Below, one piece after another: positions 50,506-60,494 of a stretch of 64,000 bases of DNA. Within the stretch, counting starts at the first letter, position 1. Each line of letters opens with the position of its first letter. Both the position numbers and the translations under genes were made by a program. The notes beneath the pieces were generated by a model, which saw nothing but the letters and a program-made list of their open reading frames with translations, was not told the origin of the DNA and did no database searches. Location of the stretch: positions 1,226,001-1,290,000 of the forward strand of contig NC_016452.1 of assembly GCF_000235365.1 (NCBI RefSeq), written 5' to 3'. This DNA is from Eremothecium cymbalariae DBVPG#7215. Lineage: Eukaryota > Ascomycota > Saccharomycetes > Saccharomycetales > Saccharomycetaceae.

Positions 50506-53500
50506 ATGTTTAAAAGCAGCAGACTTAATAAGCACATTAAGAGTGCGCTTAAGTCGGTAGCAACAAATGACTCGGGTAGTGGATTCAATGCTAAAATGTT
50601 TGAGTTGCAGGAAGTGAGTAGGTATGGTATAGGTGGTAAGGTAGTCGGGTTTGCGTTTGATCCGATCCAGAGCTTGCTTGCTTTGGCTACTGATTCGGGG
50701 GAGGTTCATGTTTTTGGAAAGCAGCAAGTTGAGGTAGTCTTTACGTTGAATGTCAAGGTTATAACTTTTATGAAATTTGTCAAGGGTATCTATTTGATAA
50801 TAGTGGATTCATCAGATTGTGTCATAGTTCTTTCTTTATATTCCAAAAGTGTGCTCACTTCATTTTTTGCTTCAGGAAAGATCACTTGTATAGAAGCAGA
50901 TCCTTCCTTGGATTGGATGTTTATTGGATTACAAAGTGGTTCTACCCTTATATACGATATTGATAGAGACATTGTTTCTTCCTATAAAATCGGTAACTTA
51001 CAGAAGTCTTTGTTCTTTTCTCGGGAACCACTTTCACCTGTTGTTTCGATCCAATGGAACCCCAGGGATATTGGACAGATATTAATTTGTTATGAGTTAG
51101 TTGCAGTCATATATTCACTCGTTGATAATGAAGTTAAACAACACTTTATCTACAAGTTGCCACCGTTTGCCCCAGGAGGTTGCCCTGATGCTAATATAGA
51201 AGTCCAGCGAATTCCGAAGCTAATTCAGGCTTTGTATCATCCAAATTCACTTCATATTTTAACTGTTCATCAAGATAACAGCATGGTATTTTGGGATGCA
51301 CATAAAGCAAAATTACTTCAAGCCCGAACCATTTTCGATGTGAATGTAAACATACCAAAATCTCAAGTGGATACAAATGCTATTAAAAGTGACCCTATAA
51401 TCAAAGTTTCTTGGATCTGTGAAGAAAACCCTGAAAAAACATCATTGCTGATAGCAGGGGGCTCCTCTGATATGAATGCAGGGTGCCAGGCCTTAACTAT
51501 GATTGATTTAGGTACAACTCCGAAGTATTCCATTACATCTTATGAAAAAATGGGCCAATACTATTCTAATCCGGTCAAACAAGTAATGTTTTCCGTCTGC
51601 AATTCATCAACCGTTGTTGATTTTTTGCCTCTAGCTAAAAGTTCTTATTTTAATGGTAATCATGATCCACATATCATACTTGTCCTACTAGAAAATGGTG
51701 AACTTCAAACATTATTGTACCCATCTGGGCATATTACCCATAAGGCATCTCTATTCCCCCAGAGTATGTCGTGGATCAGACCAAGCACAACAACATCTGT
51801 TGCTTTCTCAGTTCCTGCAAAACTATGGTTGGGACTGATGGCATCTACCTACAACAAGGACTACTTTCTCAAGGGCGGTACGCCTGTGAAAAAAGTTTTG
51901 AGGAGACCAGAAACAAGAACTGCAATTGCAACAGGTCATACCAACGGGTTTGTAAGGATATGGGATGCGTCACACGAGGAGTTGGATGAAAGTTCTGTTT
52001 TTGAGATTAATGTAGCCAATGTGCTGAATTATAAGAGATTGGTTTCTGTTGAAAAAATATCTTTTGCAGCTGAAACAGCTGAACTAGCTGTATCTGTCGA
52101 GTCGGGGGATGTGGTTTTCTTTAAATTTAAAAAGAACAGTAATTATAATACACAGGGAAATGATTTGGAGTCTAAGTTTAACAGATTTTCTATTAGTGAA
52201 CAAAAGCAATTGTTGATAGATGTTTCTGATAGGGTATCATCTAAGTTAAAGGAAGGGTTCTGCCCAATTGCTGTTGTACATGCAAACATCGGCAAAGTAT
52301 CTGCGCTAACGAATAGTAATATTGGATTTTTAGGGATTGCCTACGATGACGGTTCGATATTTGTTGTTGATAGAAGAGGGCCAGCTATTATTTACATGGA
52401 GCATTTGAGAAAATTGGACAAGCATCGCAGTTCGTACATAAGTAAAATTGAATTTTTTGTTATGACATATGGTGATGACCCATATTCTAGTATTTTAATG
52501 GTATGCGGCACTGACTTGGGACAATTGATAATATTTAAAATATTGCCGGATTCATCTGGCCGCTTTTCAGTTCAACCTGTAGATTCTCTTAGAGCTATTG
52601 AACATGGCCCGATTACTAATATTGAGTCATTTTCAAGGGACGGGAACATACCTTGCAAAGCAAGTATCCAAAATATGCAAGCTTTATCCAAAGGTATTCA
52701 AATACTAGGCTCTATACTTGTTTCAGGGCCCAAAGAAATAAAGATATTGAACTTTGGAAGGGCAAAAGACCACCATAGAGTTTTGAAGTATCCCATAGCT
52801 ACCGCAGGTTGTTGTTTTTTCCCGTCTAATTCCGATGATACCAAAACTGCAGATCTACTAGTGGTCGCTATCGAGATAAATTCCCAAATAAAGTTACTAT
52901 CTCCTGCAGACCTGAAAGAAATAAAGTCATTAATACCTGCTACAGTCCCACAAACTAAGTACATAAAGGGATCCTCTTTGTTATTCGATGGTGATGTCGT
53001 TTTAAGAATTGGGAAATCTGAAGCATTATTATATTCGATTAAAAATACCATATCACAGCATGTTAACAAAGGTGCCCAGGATACGAATACCTTGTACAAC
53101 CCAAACTTATCAATCCCAAATAGGCCTCAGCTAGGTTCGCTGCAGCGGGTTCTTACTACTGCATACATAAGCCATGAGGAATTAAACGTAAGCTTGGGTG
53201 GAGATAGGAGACCACCCTCAAAGTATCAAGAGAGTGCAATTGCTGCACGCACCCTCTCGCCGTCTTCCTTCAATAAGAGATCTGAAAGTCAGTTTGACAA
53301 AAATGTGGACGATTCTTCGGATTTAAACGATTCCTACTACCAAACACCCGTGAAATATCCTACAAATAGGGGCTACAGTTCTTGGAGATCACTAACACGC
53401 AGCGTTCAAAATGGACTAGATTACGTTGAGAATTCAGTCAATGAGTATGCCATGGCCGCAAACAAGCAGGTGAACGAGACCATTGAAAAAACTCGCACAG

Positions 53501-53541
53501 ACCTAGTAAAAGGTGCCTTTAAGAGCAAATTGGGTATTTAA
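50506..53541 (+). CDS. SRO7: exocytosis regulator Sro7/Sro77 (Lgl/tomosyn family)
   Basis: 1011 residues. It links the Rab Sec4 and t-SNARE Sec9 in exocytosis and is needed for salt tolerance in yeast. The start MFKSSRLNKHIKSALKS, with YGIGGKVVGFAFDPIQSLLALATDSGEVHVFG, is the hallmark start of Lgl-family double propellers. WD-like repeats fill the protein. The last 100 or so residues (YSSWRSLTRSVQNGLDYVENSVNEYA) form the helical tail that folds back on the propeller in yeast Sro7. It is a single gene for the S. cerevisiae pair SRO7 (YPR032W) and SRO77 (YBL106C); its neighbours map to both YBL and YPR. Confidence 0.94.
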   Translation: MFKSSRLNKHIKSALKSVATNDSGSGFNAKMFELQEVSRYGIGGKVVGFAFDPIQSLLALATDSGEVHVFGKQQVEVVFTLNVKVITFMKFVKGIYLIIVDSSDCVIVLSLYSKSVLTSFFASGKITCIEADPSLDWMFIGLQSGSTLIYDIDRDIVSSYKIGNLQKSLFFSREPLSPVVSIQWNPRDIGQILICYELVAVIYSLVDNEVKQHFIYKLPPFAPGGCPDANIEVQRIPKLIQALYHPNSLHILTVHQDNSMVFWDAHKAKLLQARTIFDVNVNIPKSQVDTNAIKSDPIIKVSWICEENPEKTSLLIAGGSSDMNAGCQALTMIDLGTTPKYSITSYEKMGQYYSNPVKQVMFSVCNSSTVVDFLPLAKSSYFNGNHDPHIILVLLENGELQTLLYPSGHITHKASLFPQSMSWIRPSTTTSVAFSVPAKLWLGLMASTYNKDYFLKGGTPVKKVLRRPETRTAIATGHTNGFVRIWDASHEELDESSVFEINVANVLNYKRLVSVEKISFAAETAELAVSVESGDVVFFKFKKNSNYNTQGNDLESKFNRFSISEQKQLLIDVSDRVSSKLKEGFCPIAVVHANIGKVSALTNSNIGFLGIAYDDGSIFVVDRRGPAIIYMEHLRKLDKHRSSYISKIEFFVMTYGDDPYSSILMVCGTDLGQLIIFKILPDSSGRFSVQPVDSLRAIEHGPITNIESFSRDGNIPCKASIQNMQALSKGIQILGSILVSGPKEIKILNFGRAKDHHRVLKYPIATAGCCFFPSNSDDTKTADLLVVAIEINSQIKLLSPADLKEIKSLIPATVPQTKYIKGSSLLFDGDVVLRIGKSEALLYSIKNTISQHVNKGAQDTNTLYNPNLSIPNRPQLGSLQRVLTTAYISHEELNVSLGGDRRPPSKYQESAIAARTLSPSSFNKRSESQFDKNVDDSSDLNDSYYQTPVKYPTNRGYSSWRSLTRSVQNGLDYVENSVNEYAMAANKQVNETIEKTRTDLVKGAFKSKLGI

Positions 53542-53778
53542 GCCGCATCTGCAGCCTTATATGTAACTCATTCAAGTTTATAGGTAGCAATGGAGCTAGA
53601 ATCTACCCCCCGTTGACCATTACGGAGAAAGAATGTATATCTCACTAGCTTTCAAAGTCATCAAAACACAATCTATAATTTTTCACGTCGAAAAAAGGAG
53701 GCTGCGCAAGAAAGCTTAAACCGTCAACGAATGCTTTAACCATTCCAGTCAGGTCCAATAATATCACAGGAATATTCA

Positions 53779-54372
53779 ATGATTAATAAATGTAATGAAC
53801 TCAGATGCAAGGTACCTACAGGAATCCTTAACTCTAACAACAATATCCTTACAGCAACGCAGAATGAATTGGTCTTGAACAGAAAAGGATGCATGAATCC
53901 TACCTACGTCGATTCCTTTCTTGGAATATTACGGCGCACCACCGATAATAATATTAATCAGAAAACGAATAAAATATTGAACGATGATTCGCAGGATATT
54001 AAACCGAGGTGCGACCAGTTTATACGTGAAGAATTGTATCCCTCTTGGGCTGTAAGAAATCGTATTATAGACTTTTGCGCTGCTGAAGCCGGCCTACTAA
54101 AGGAAAAACTGATTACTGAATATGCACATTTGAATGCTGAAATAGAACCAGCACCAATAGTAGATGCCAGAATTGATCCTTATGCACCTATGGATCTGGA
54201 TAATAGGGAGAAGATATTTTTCCATGATGTAATGAGGTTAGAAGAGTGGGTGCGTAACCAAAGACAAATAGAGCAAATAGTAAAATTAACAACTCTGAGA
54301 ACCCTCGGTAAAGTATGTGGTAATAATATCGACTACATCAAGGCCTTCGAAGAGTTCCGTTGTTCTTTATAG
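53779..54372 (+). CDS. MIX23: mitochondrial intermembrane space protein Mix23
   Basis: 197 residues, yeast Mix23 (YBL107C) being 196. Cysteines appear in CNELRC (residues 5-10), CMNP (about 38), CDQF (about 78), FCAA (about 98) and near the end. Mix23 is a twin-cysteine intermembrane-space protein thought to support matrix protein import. The body is helical (EELYPSWAVRNRIIDFCAAEAGLLKEKL and FFHDVMRLEEWVRNQRQIEQIVKL). It follows SRO7 as YBL107C follows YBL106C. Length, position and cysteines agree. Confidence 0.85.
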   Translation: MINKCNELRCKVPTGILNSNNNILTATQNELVLNRKGCMNPTYVDSFLGILRRTTDNNINQKTNKILNDDSQDIKPRCDQFIREELYPSWAVRNRIIDFCAAEAGLLKEKLITEYAHLNAEIEPAPIVDARIDPYAPMDLDNREKIFFHDVMRLEEWVRNQRQIEQIVKLTTLRTLGKVCGNNIDYIKAFEEFRCSL

Positions 54373-54644
54373 TATATACGCGATGTTCAGCCCATCAACT
54401 TTTCAGTTCAGCCAGTGTATATTTTTATAAATCTCGAATTAAAAGTTGCTTACTAGATATATCCAGAAATTGTTAATAATTTTCATATACTTAAAAGTAC
54501 TAAAGAGTGATGGCAATCCCAAGGAAAAATTGTTTGATAGAGCCAGAGTCATTCTTGAAGTGTAAAGAAGTCTCTTTGGTTTTGAGTACATATAGAGTAT
54601 TCCTGTATGGACACTCAACCTTTTTTGCAAGTTTGAAATAAAAA

Positions 54645-56066
54645 ATGACACTTGAACTACCGTTACCAAAGTTAGAAGATTTTGGCATTTCAAAAATATC
54701 TGGATTTTTACCGCAGGATTTTCCAGCAACTAGGCTAGCGGACGTTTATTACTCGTGTTGGGAGGATGTTGTAGGTAATTTGCCTTCTTTAATAGTGTCC
54801 AGAAGGTTGAGGGTTGTTGTTGATAGAATACCCAAGTTGAAGGTGAAGCCGGAGCTTGTGGCGGACATACGGCAGCTACGTAGGGCTTATACAGTGTTAT
54901 GTTTTATTGTCAATGCTTACGTATGGGGGGCTGATGAGGTGGTTGATACTTTGCCCGATAATATTGCTGATCCTATCTTGGTGGTTAGTGATGAGTTGGG
55001 GTTGCCTCCTTTGGCGACATATTCTTCTCTGGTCCTGTGGAATTTCAGGCCTATTTTCACGAACACGGATTTGCTTGAAGACGGTGAGCTTATGAGTGTT
55101 AGCAATTTAACTAGCATAAACACATTCACTGGTGGCTTCGATGAGACTTGGTTCTATCTGGTGTCTGTGTTGTTCGAGAAGTTGGGTTCTAAATGCGTCA
55201 CATGTGGTTTGGATATTTTACAAGGAATTAGGAATAATGATCTGCCTCGGATCACCAGTTCATTGGAAAGTCTTGCTCAATTGATTGAAAACCTTGGTTC
55301 TTTGCTCGGGAGGATGGATGAAATGTGTGACCCTCATATATTTTACTATAGGATTAGGCCGTACTTGGCTGGCTGGCGTGGTATGAAGACCGCAGGGTTA
55401 CCCAATGGATTAAGATATGGCTCTAAAGGTGAATACAAAATTTTTGCGGGAGGGTCTAATGCACAAAGTTCCTTGTTGCAGGTTTTGGATATTTTGCTTG
55501 GAGTTGAGCACTTCCAAACTGGGATGAAAGCATCCGCAGATAGATATGGCTCAGCTAAAAGCGAATCCAATTCGTATATTAATGATATGCGAAATTACAT
55601 GCCTAGAGAGCACCGTGATTTCCTCCATCATTTGAGCCGAGTAAGTAACGTCAGAGATTTTGTACTCAATCGTAAGTCTAATTCTTCTTTGGTTTTGGCG
55701 TATGATGCGTGCATAGCAAGCTTGAAGTCTTTCAGAGACAAGCATATTCAGATTGTTACGAGATTTATCCTGCTGCCCTCAAGGAAGGCACCGCATGTTC
55801 AAACTGCCGGACGTTCAACATTAAGGGTTGGGCTAGCTAAAAGTTCTAGTAACATAGATCAGGTTGGCACTGGTGGTACTTCAATAATTCCATTTTTAAA
55901 GCAATGTAGAGACGAAACGGGGAGTGTTGCAGCAAGTGACTGGGGTAAAAGAGTTGTGAGCAGTGGTATATCGAACCTTCGTAATTGCCCAAATACCAAT
56001 AAGAAATGTGCGCTATCCGATTCTAAAGAAGAGGAAATGCAAGATGCATTTGGTGGTCGCGGGTAA
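54645..56066 (+). CDS. BNA2: indoleamine 2,3-dioxygenase Bna2
   Basis: 473 residues, yeast Bna2 (YJR078W) being 453. This heme enzyme opens the tryptophan indole ring, the first step of NAD synthesis by the kynurenine pathway. Visible are SCWEDVVGNLPSLI, FRPIFTN, an FTGGFDETWFYLVS helix, GGSNAQSSLLQVLDILLGVEH and MPREHRDFLHHLS, which has the proximal heme-ligand region in the position typical of IDO. The C-terminal 80 residues are less conserved. AIM24 (YJR080C) is one gene away, with HTS1 between. Confidence 0.93.
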   Translation: MTLELPLPKLEDFGISKISGFLPQDFPATRLADVYYSCWEDVVGNLPSLIVSRRLRVVVDRIPKLKVKPELVADIRQLRRAYTVLCFIVNAYVWGADEVVDTLPDNIADPILVVSDELGLPPLATYSSLVLWNFRPIFTNTDLLEDGELMSVSNLTSINTFTGGFDETWFYLVSVLFEKLGSKCVTCGLDILQGIRNNDLPRITSSLESLAQLIENLGSLLGRMDEMCDPHIFYYRIRPYLAGWRGMKTAGLPNGLRYGSKGEYKIFAGGSNAQSSLLQVLDILLGVEHFQTGMKASADRYGSAKSESNSYINDMRNYMPREHRDFLHHLSRVSNVRDFVLNRKSNSSLVLAYDACIASLKSFRDKHIQIVTRFILLPSRKAPHVQTAGRSTLRVGLAKSSSNIDQVGTGGTSIIPFLKQCRDETGSVAASDWGKRVVSSGISNLRNCPNTNKKCALSDSKEEEMQDAFGGRG

Positions 56067-56200
56067 TGTTATTAGAAGAGAACTATTGATACTCATTAAT
56101 GACTATATATATGCTCACTAATATATGTTAAGATAATACAGGATTTGAATCTTAACAAAATTTCTTCCATTTTAATAGAATTTAGTAGCAGTTATTACTT

Positions 56201-57829
56201 TCAAACACTTTGAAGTAAACGAGCAATTTCATCAATGCCGTCTATATGGGTTTCCGCCAACTTTTCCCTAATCTTGGTAAGAAGCTGGGTCACATCCACT
56301 AATTCACCTTCATCATCAGCGAACTTTGGTCCCAACTTCTTCACACGTAACTTGCCTTCCAAATACTCCTCCTTACCCAGAATAACTGCAAGTGGACAAC
56401 CAGACTTTTCGGCGGCCTCGAATTGTCTCCTTGGATTAACCTTAGATTTGTAAACATACTCTGTTTCGATGCCTGCGTTCCATAATTCCTTGGCTACCTT
56501 CATTCTTTCAGGTAGATAGCCGGTCCAATCTTTGCCACCACCGAAAGCCATCACAAACACTTGAGTGGCTTTTGGCCTCACAACAGAAACTTCCGTGGCC
56601 CTTTGTTTTATCAAAGAGAAAATCCTTTCAACACCAAAAGATACACCAACACACGGAATTGAGGCAGACTTCTTACCGGATGCTTCACTAAACATGTTAA
56701 CCAAATTGTCGTAGCGGCCACCCGCAGCAATAGAACCAACGCCAACATAATCAGATGCATCTTCAGAATTCTTCGCCTTTGCCTTCAATTCTTGAGCATT
56801 GGTTGGGGGGGCTGAAGCAGAAGTGACAGCTTCATAGATGAGACCCGTATAATAATCTAAACCTCTGGCCAAAGATAAGTCAAATGAGATATAGTTAGTA
56901 ATATCAAAAGCTTCAGTATACTTCATCAGGGTTTCAATATCTGCTAAACCCTCTTTAGCCTTTTCGTTAGCTTGAATACCTTCGTCCTTCGATAGAATTT
57001 GATAGACTTCGCTCAAAGAACCATGCAATTTAACATAATCACCAATCTTATCAGCGGTCTCTTCTGATTGCCCTTTCTCAACAGTGATTTCCTTTCTTAC
57101 AACTTCCCAAGGTGACTTGTCTAATTTGTCCACAGCTGAAGATATTTTTCTTACATCATCATTCGTCACGCCAGATATCTGGAAAATACCATCCAAGATT
57201 TTTCTATGATTCAATTTGATCTTGAAGTCTTTAATACCTAAACTGGTTAGCCCTTCAACTAGTATTGACAGACACTCCGCATCTGGCACCATACTTTCAT
57301 ATGTACCTGCTACATCAAAATCACATTGATAGAACTCTCTCATACGTCCTTTGGTCATGGCAGGTTGGTCTCTTCTATAAACCTTGGCGATGTGATATCT
57401 TTTAATGTTTTGGATATTATTCATTGCAACATATCTAGCAAATGGAACAGTTAGATCATAACGCAAAGAACACAGTTCACCACCCTGATCTTGCAAATCG
57501 TAGATCAACTTAGAATCCTCGCCATACTTACCGGCAAGAATTTCCTTCAACTCAAACACCGGTGTATCAATAGTCACACCGCCATGTCTCTTAAAAATGT
57601 TCGAAAGCTTGCTGAACATAGCATCCCTGATCACCATATCTTTGTCAGCCCAGTCCTTGGTGCCCTTAGGCGTCTTTAAGGAGACTTGCAACTTAGCGTT
57701 TTTGGCTGATTCCTTTTTCGTTTTATTGTCGTTACCCGATGCAATACGGCTTCCAGCTTCTTTATTTTGGGACATAGTTCTACCAAATAACCTAATTGAC
57801 GATTTTAAATTGATCTTAGGACTGAGCAT
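56201..57829 (-). CDS. HTS1: histidyl-tRNA synthetase Hts1, cytosolic and mitochondrial forms
   Basis: 542 residues. It is a class II synthetase charging tRNA-His in both cytosol and mitochondria. From the first ATG (57829) the N-terminus is [18 protein letters not shown], basic and without acidic residues, a plausible mitochondrial presequence. The second in-frame ATG (57775, residue 19, MSQNKEAG) would give the cytosolic form, as known for yeast HTS1 (YPR033C). A WHEP-free core starts at [10 protein letters not shown]. Motif 2 is [22 protein letters not shown], HisA-type RGLDYYTG follows, and the C-terminal anticodon-binding domain is present. Confidence 0.97.
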   Translation of the reverse strand: MLSPKINLKSSIRLFGRTMSQNKEAGSRIASGNDNKTKKESAKNAKLQVSLKTPKGTKDWADKDMVIRDAMFSKLSNIFKRHGGVTIDTPVFELKEILAGKYGEDSKLIYDLQDQGGELCSLRYDLTVPFARYVAMNNIQNIKRYHIAKVYRRDQPAMTKGRMREFYQCDFDVAGTYESMVPDAECLSILVEGLTSLGIKDFKIKLNHRKILDGIFQISGVTNDDVRKISSAVDKLDKSPWEVVRKEITVEKGQSEETADKIGDYVKLHGSLSEVYQILSKDEGIQANEKAKEGLADIETLMKYTEAFDITNYISFDLSLARGLDYYTGLIYEAVTSASAPPTNAQELKAKAKNSEDASDYVGVGSIAAGGRYDNLVNMFSEASGKKSASIPCVGVSFGVERIFSLIKQRATEVSVVRPKATQVFVMAFGGGKDWTGYLPERMKVAKELWNAGIETEYVYKSKVNPRRQFEAAEKSGCPLAVILGKEEYLEGKLRVKKLGPKFADDEGELVDVTQLLTKIREKLAETHIDGIDEIARLLQSV

Positions 57830-58069
57830 CCACCAAAAATAATCTCATAAAGAAAAGATGGTTCCATTATTCAGAGTATAGTCACATTATCAATGCTTTG
57901 AAGAGGTATCTCAAAAAATTTTTTGAAGGGAAGGAAGGAAACTTCTACGGTTAAAATGGAATCACGTGTATATAATTACATACGGTATATGCATAAGTGA
58001 GATATCCTCATCATTTTAATGATTGCATTAGTTAATTATGAAATTGATTTATGAATGTATGAACATCTT
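57830..58069. promoter_or_regulatory. HTS1 upstream region with CACGTG
   Basis: 240 bp between the HTS1 start and the AIM24 stop. It contains one CACGTG (57963-57968, in AATCACGTGTA), a Cbf1/E-box motif about 135 bp before the HTS1 start. Confidence 0.45.
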
Positions 58070-59275
58070 TCATTTCTTGTCTTTAGCTTTTTCAATCATT
58101 TCAACTGTCTCTTTAAAGTCAGGTGTGCTTCTAAACAAGAGCTTACCATCCTTTTCCATCGATACATAGCTCAGATAGTTTTTGGACTCTGACGTTTTGA
58201 TAGAAGGTAATGCTTCTGATTGTGTTTGGTATTTTGAATCTTTGGGGTAGAATAGAGCTGGCTGCGGGGTGGCGGAAAGATAAGCGTTTGGAGAACTTTG
58301 GACTAGCAATGTTCTAGGGCCTTTAACCTTTAGATATCTGTTTGGGCCATTTAGATATCCTGTGTACAAAGACTTGAGGAAATTTGAACTAACGGATGCG
58401 TAATATTGGATGTTGATCCAAAGCTTATACCAGTCTATATTTTCGAGTTTGATCTTTTTGGTATTAGAACCTGCTGATGCTTTTGCTTTTGGTTTCGATA
58501 TTTTCTTCATTATTTGCTCCGTCATTTTGTATTCTGTTGCGCTCGAGGAAATGTCCACCGAGTTCAATCCGCTTATGGCTAATAAGTGCTGACTTTGGAT
58601 AATCACTTCTTCTGTGGAGTCCTTTAGGTTAATTTTATAAACAGATCCACTACCACTCAATAATACACTCCCTCGGCCTTGAAGCAACTGATATTTGTGA
58701 TTCAGTACAGATTCAGTACGAAAGGGCAGCTTGAAAGGTGCTTCTTGAAGTTTCAGCGATGAATTTGATTCAAATGCCACAATTGAATCCTTACCGAAGA
58801 CAAACCAGTCTGATGCACCACCCAACGTTAAGGGACATAGCGTGCGATACGGGGAAGTAGAAGACCCAAGCCACGAAAATATGTTACTTCTAGTAAAGTT
58901 CGGAGCTACCAGGCAATTCAAGGTATCAGCACCCGTTAGTTTGAGATATATAGATATGTTAAGGCGTCCATATCTTAGCAATCTTTTCTGAGGCTGGATC
59001 CATTGATGTGACATTGCTATTGAAGATAAACCCAACGAATTATAAAGAGACATTAAACAGCCCCGTCTGACATAAAGGTTGACAGAAGGAGGAACTGTTG
59101 CACGAGCCAAGGTCAATGGCTCGTCTAAAATTTCAAACTGGACATTGTTTGTATGGTCAGTTGGAAACAAATCTTTTGCAGCTGTATCCTGCGTAATGAC
59201 ATTCGAGGTAGGAGGAGCAATTGATGTGTTGCCTGGTCTCACCAATGAGATCAATCTTTTAGCCACCTTCGACAT
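58070..59275 (-). CDS. AIM24: mitochondrial inner-membrane protein Aim24
   Basis: 401 residues, yeast Aim24 (YJR080C) being 394. It affects MICOS stability and inner-membrane shape. The basic N-terminus (MSKVAKRLISLVRPG) fits a mitochondrial presequence. The body is the beta-rich TRAP-like/AIM24 domain (SVNLYVRRGCLMSLY; YLKLTGADTLNCLVAPNF; QGRGSVLLSGSGSVYKINL). The C-terminus carries LKVKGPRTLLVQSS. The start ATG is the first in frame. Its neighbour EAF6 (YJR082C) supports the order. Confidence 0.92.
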   Translation of the reverse strand: MSKVAKRLISLVRPGNTSIAPPTSNVITQDTAAKDLFPTDHTNNVQFEILDEPLTLARATVPPSVNLYVRRGCLMSLYNSLGLSSIAMSHQWIQPQKRLLRYGRLNISIYLKLTGADTLNCLVAPNFTRSNIFSWLGSSTSPYRTLCPLTLGGASDWFVFGKDSIVAFESNSSLKLQEAPFKLPFRTESVLNHKYQLLQGRGSVLLSGSGSVYKINLKDSTEEVIIQSQHLLAISGLNSVDISSSATEYKMTEQIMKKISKPKAKASAGSNTKKIKLENIDWYKLWINIQYYASVSSNFLKSLYTGYLNGPNRYLKVKGPRTLLVQSSPNAYLSATPQPALFYPKDSKYQTQSEALPSIKTSESKNYLSYVSMEKDGKLLFRSTPDFKETVEMIEKAKDKK

Positions 59276-59792
59276 GGCTAATTTGAAGAATTACCTCTGT
59301 AGGGCTACCTTAACATGTCAGACATATCATGTGCACACACTAAGCGAAGAGCTTGTCAGATCTACTTTTTGCTTTAAAACGTCTGTTGGCCGTACTTGAC
59401 GCAATGCTGGTGCGGGTAACGCACAGTGACAAACTCAAGATAATTCCACCATTAACGAGCATAATTAAGTTGTATATCCTGCTATCCACTCAACTCGGGT
59501 GTAGTTCGGTAGTACGGGATGCTGCATACCTGCTTTGGTGCTTTGTTTATTTTATGTGAACTGAAAACCTGTATAATGATCATCAAACTGTATGTCATTC
59601 GTAATCAATAGGATGCGATAGATTATATAATTATCATTTACCCATATATATATATATATATGATCCATTAATATCACAGGTTGAATTGAATTTTTCTATT
59701 CACAAGCCCCTTTTCAGCAAGCAGGCTGGCTCTCAGTACAGTTAAGTGATTACATAACCTCTGTACGCCTGTAAAACGCACACAGGTACTAA
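59276..59792. other. intergenic region AIM24-EAF6 with TA repeat
   Basis: 517 bp. A TA-dinucleotide tract of about 18 bp is near 59644-59661. No gene or other motif was seen; open frames here are short and overlap the AIM24 start. Confidence 0.45.
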
Positions 59793-60089
59793 TTAATCCT
59801 CATCCTCAATTCCTTGTTGTTGCTTCACAAATAAGGCGCTGCTCAAAGAGAATATACGATCTTGATCTTGAAAGTGATGGTTATCCTGCGACGTGTGTTT
59901 GCTAAACCCATCAAAACCTTTCACAATTGTGCCATACTTACTCGACGCATTGCCCGAAAGATATTCAGTTTCCTTGTCAAAAATATCTTGCTGGATCTGA
60001 TCCCATTCTTGTTCCTGCTTTTTCTTATCCTGAAGAGCCTGTTTCAACCTTTGTTTCAATTCTTCGTATTCTTTCCTTTGCTTGTCCAT
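59793..60089 (-). CDS. EAF6: NuA4/NuA3 acetyltransferase subunit Eaf6
   Basis: 98 residues from the ATG at 60089; the in-frame TTG upstream is not used. The N-terminal half is a coiled coil ([39 protein letters not shown]). The conserved tail reads [10 protein letters not shown] and [17 protein letters not shown], matching yeast Eaf6 (YJR082C). It joins the NuA4 and NuA3 histone acetyltransferases. NTO1, in this same window, is its partner in NuA3. Confidence 0.92.
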   Translation of the reverse strand: MDKQRKEYEELKQRLKQALQDKKKQEQEWDQIQQDIFDKETEYLSGNASSKYGTIVKGFDGFSKHTSQDNHHFQDQDRIFSLSSALFVKQQQGIEDED

Positions 60090-60494
60090 AGTTTTGTATG
60101 TACGCTCACCCAACCTGTGTGTCCTAATGTACCAGCACTGTCAAAGAAACAAAAACAAAAACAGAATAAAAAAACAGATAAAAACAGAATAGAGAGATAT
60201 TAGAAATAATCTAGTAGACCCCAGAGCTAATAGCTAGTTTCTACACCGTTTTATAGCTATGGGAACTTGTTTTTACTCTTCTACAATTCTCAGAACGGCC
60301 TTGATTTCTTCATAAAGTCTCAGTTCGATGGAGCGAACGCAAAATACGAAAGTTCATGTTGAAAACCAACTTCACTTTCTGGACTACCAAAGTTCAAAAG
60401 AGAACAGAAGATATATAGAGAGATAGGTAAAACCCGATCGTATCGAAAGACTGTTCACCTCAACTGAATTGTAGATAGAAATATAAAAGGAACC
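60090..60494. promoter_or_regulatory. divergent promoter EAF6 / ARP7
   Basis: 405 bp between divergent starts, with A-rich runs next to EAF6. No named motif was recognised. Confidence 0.4.
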
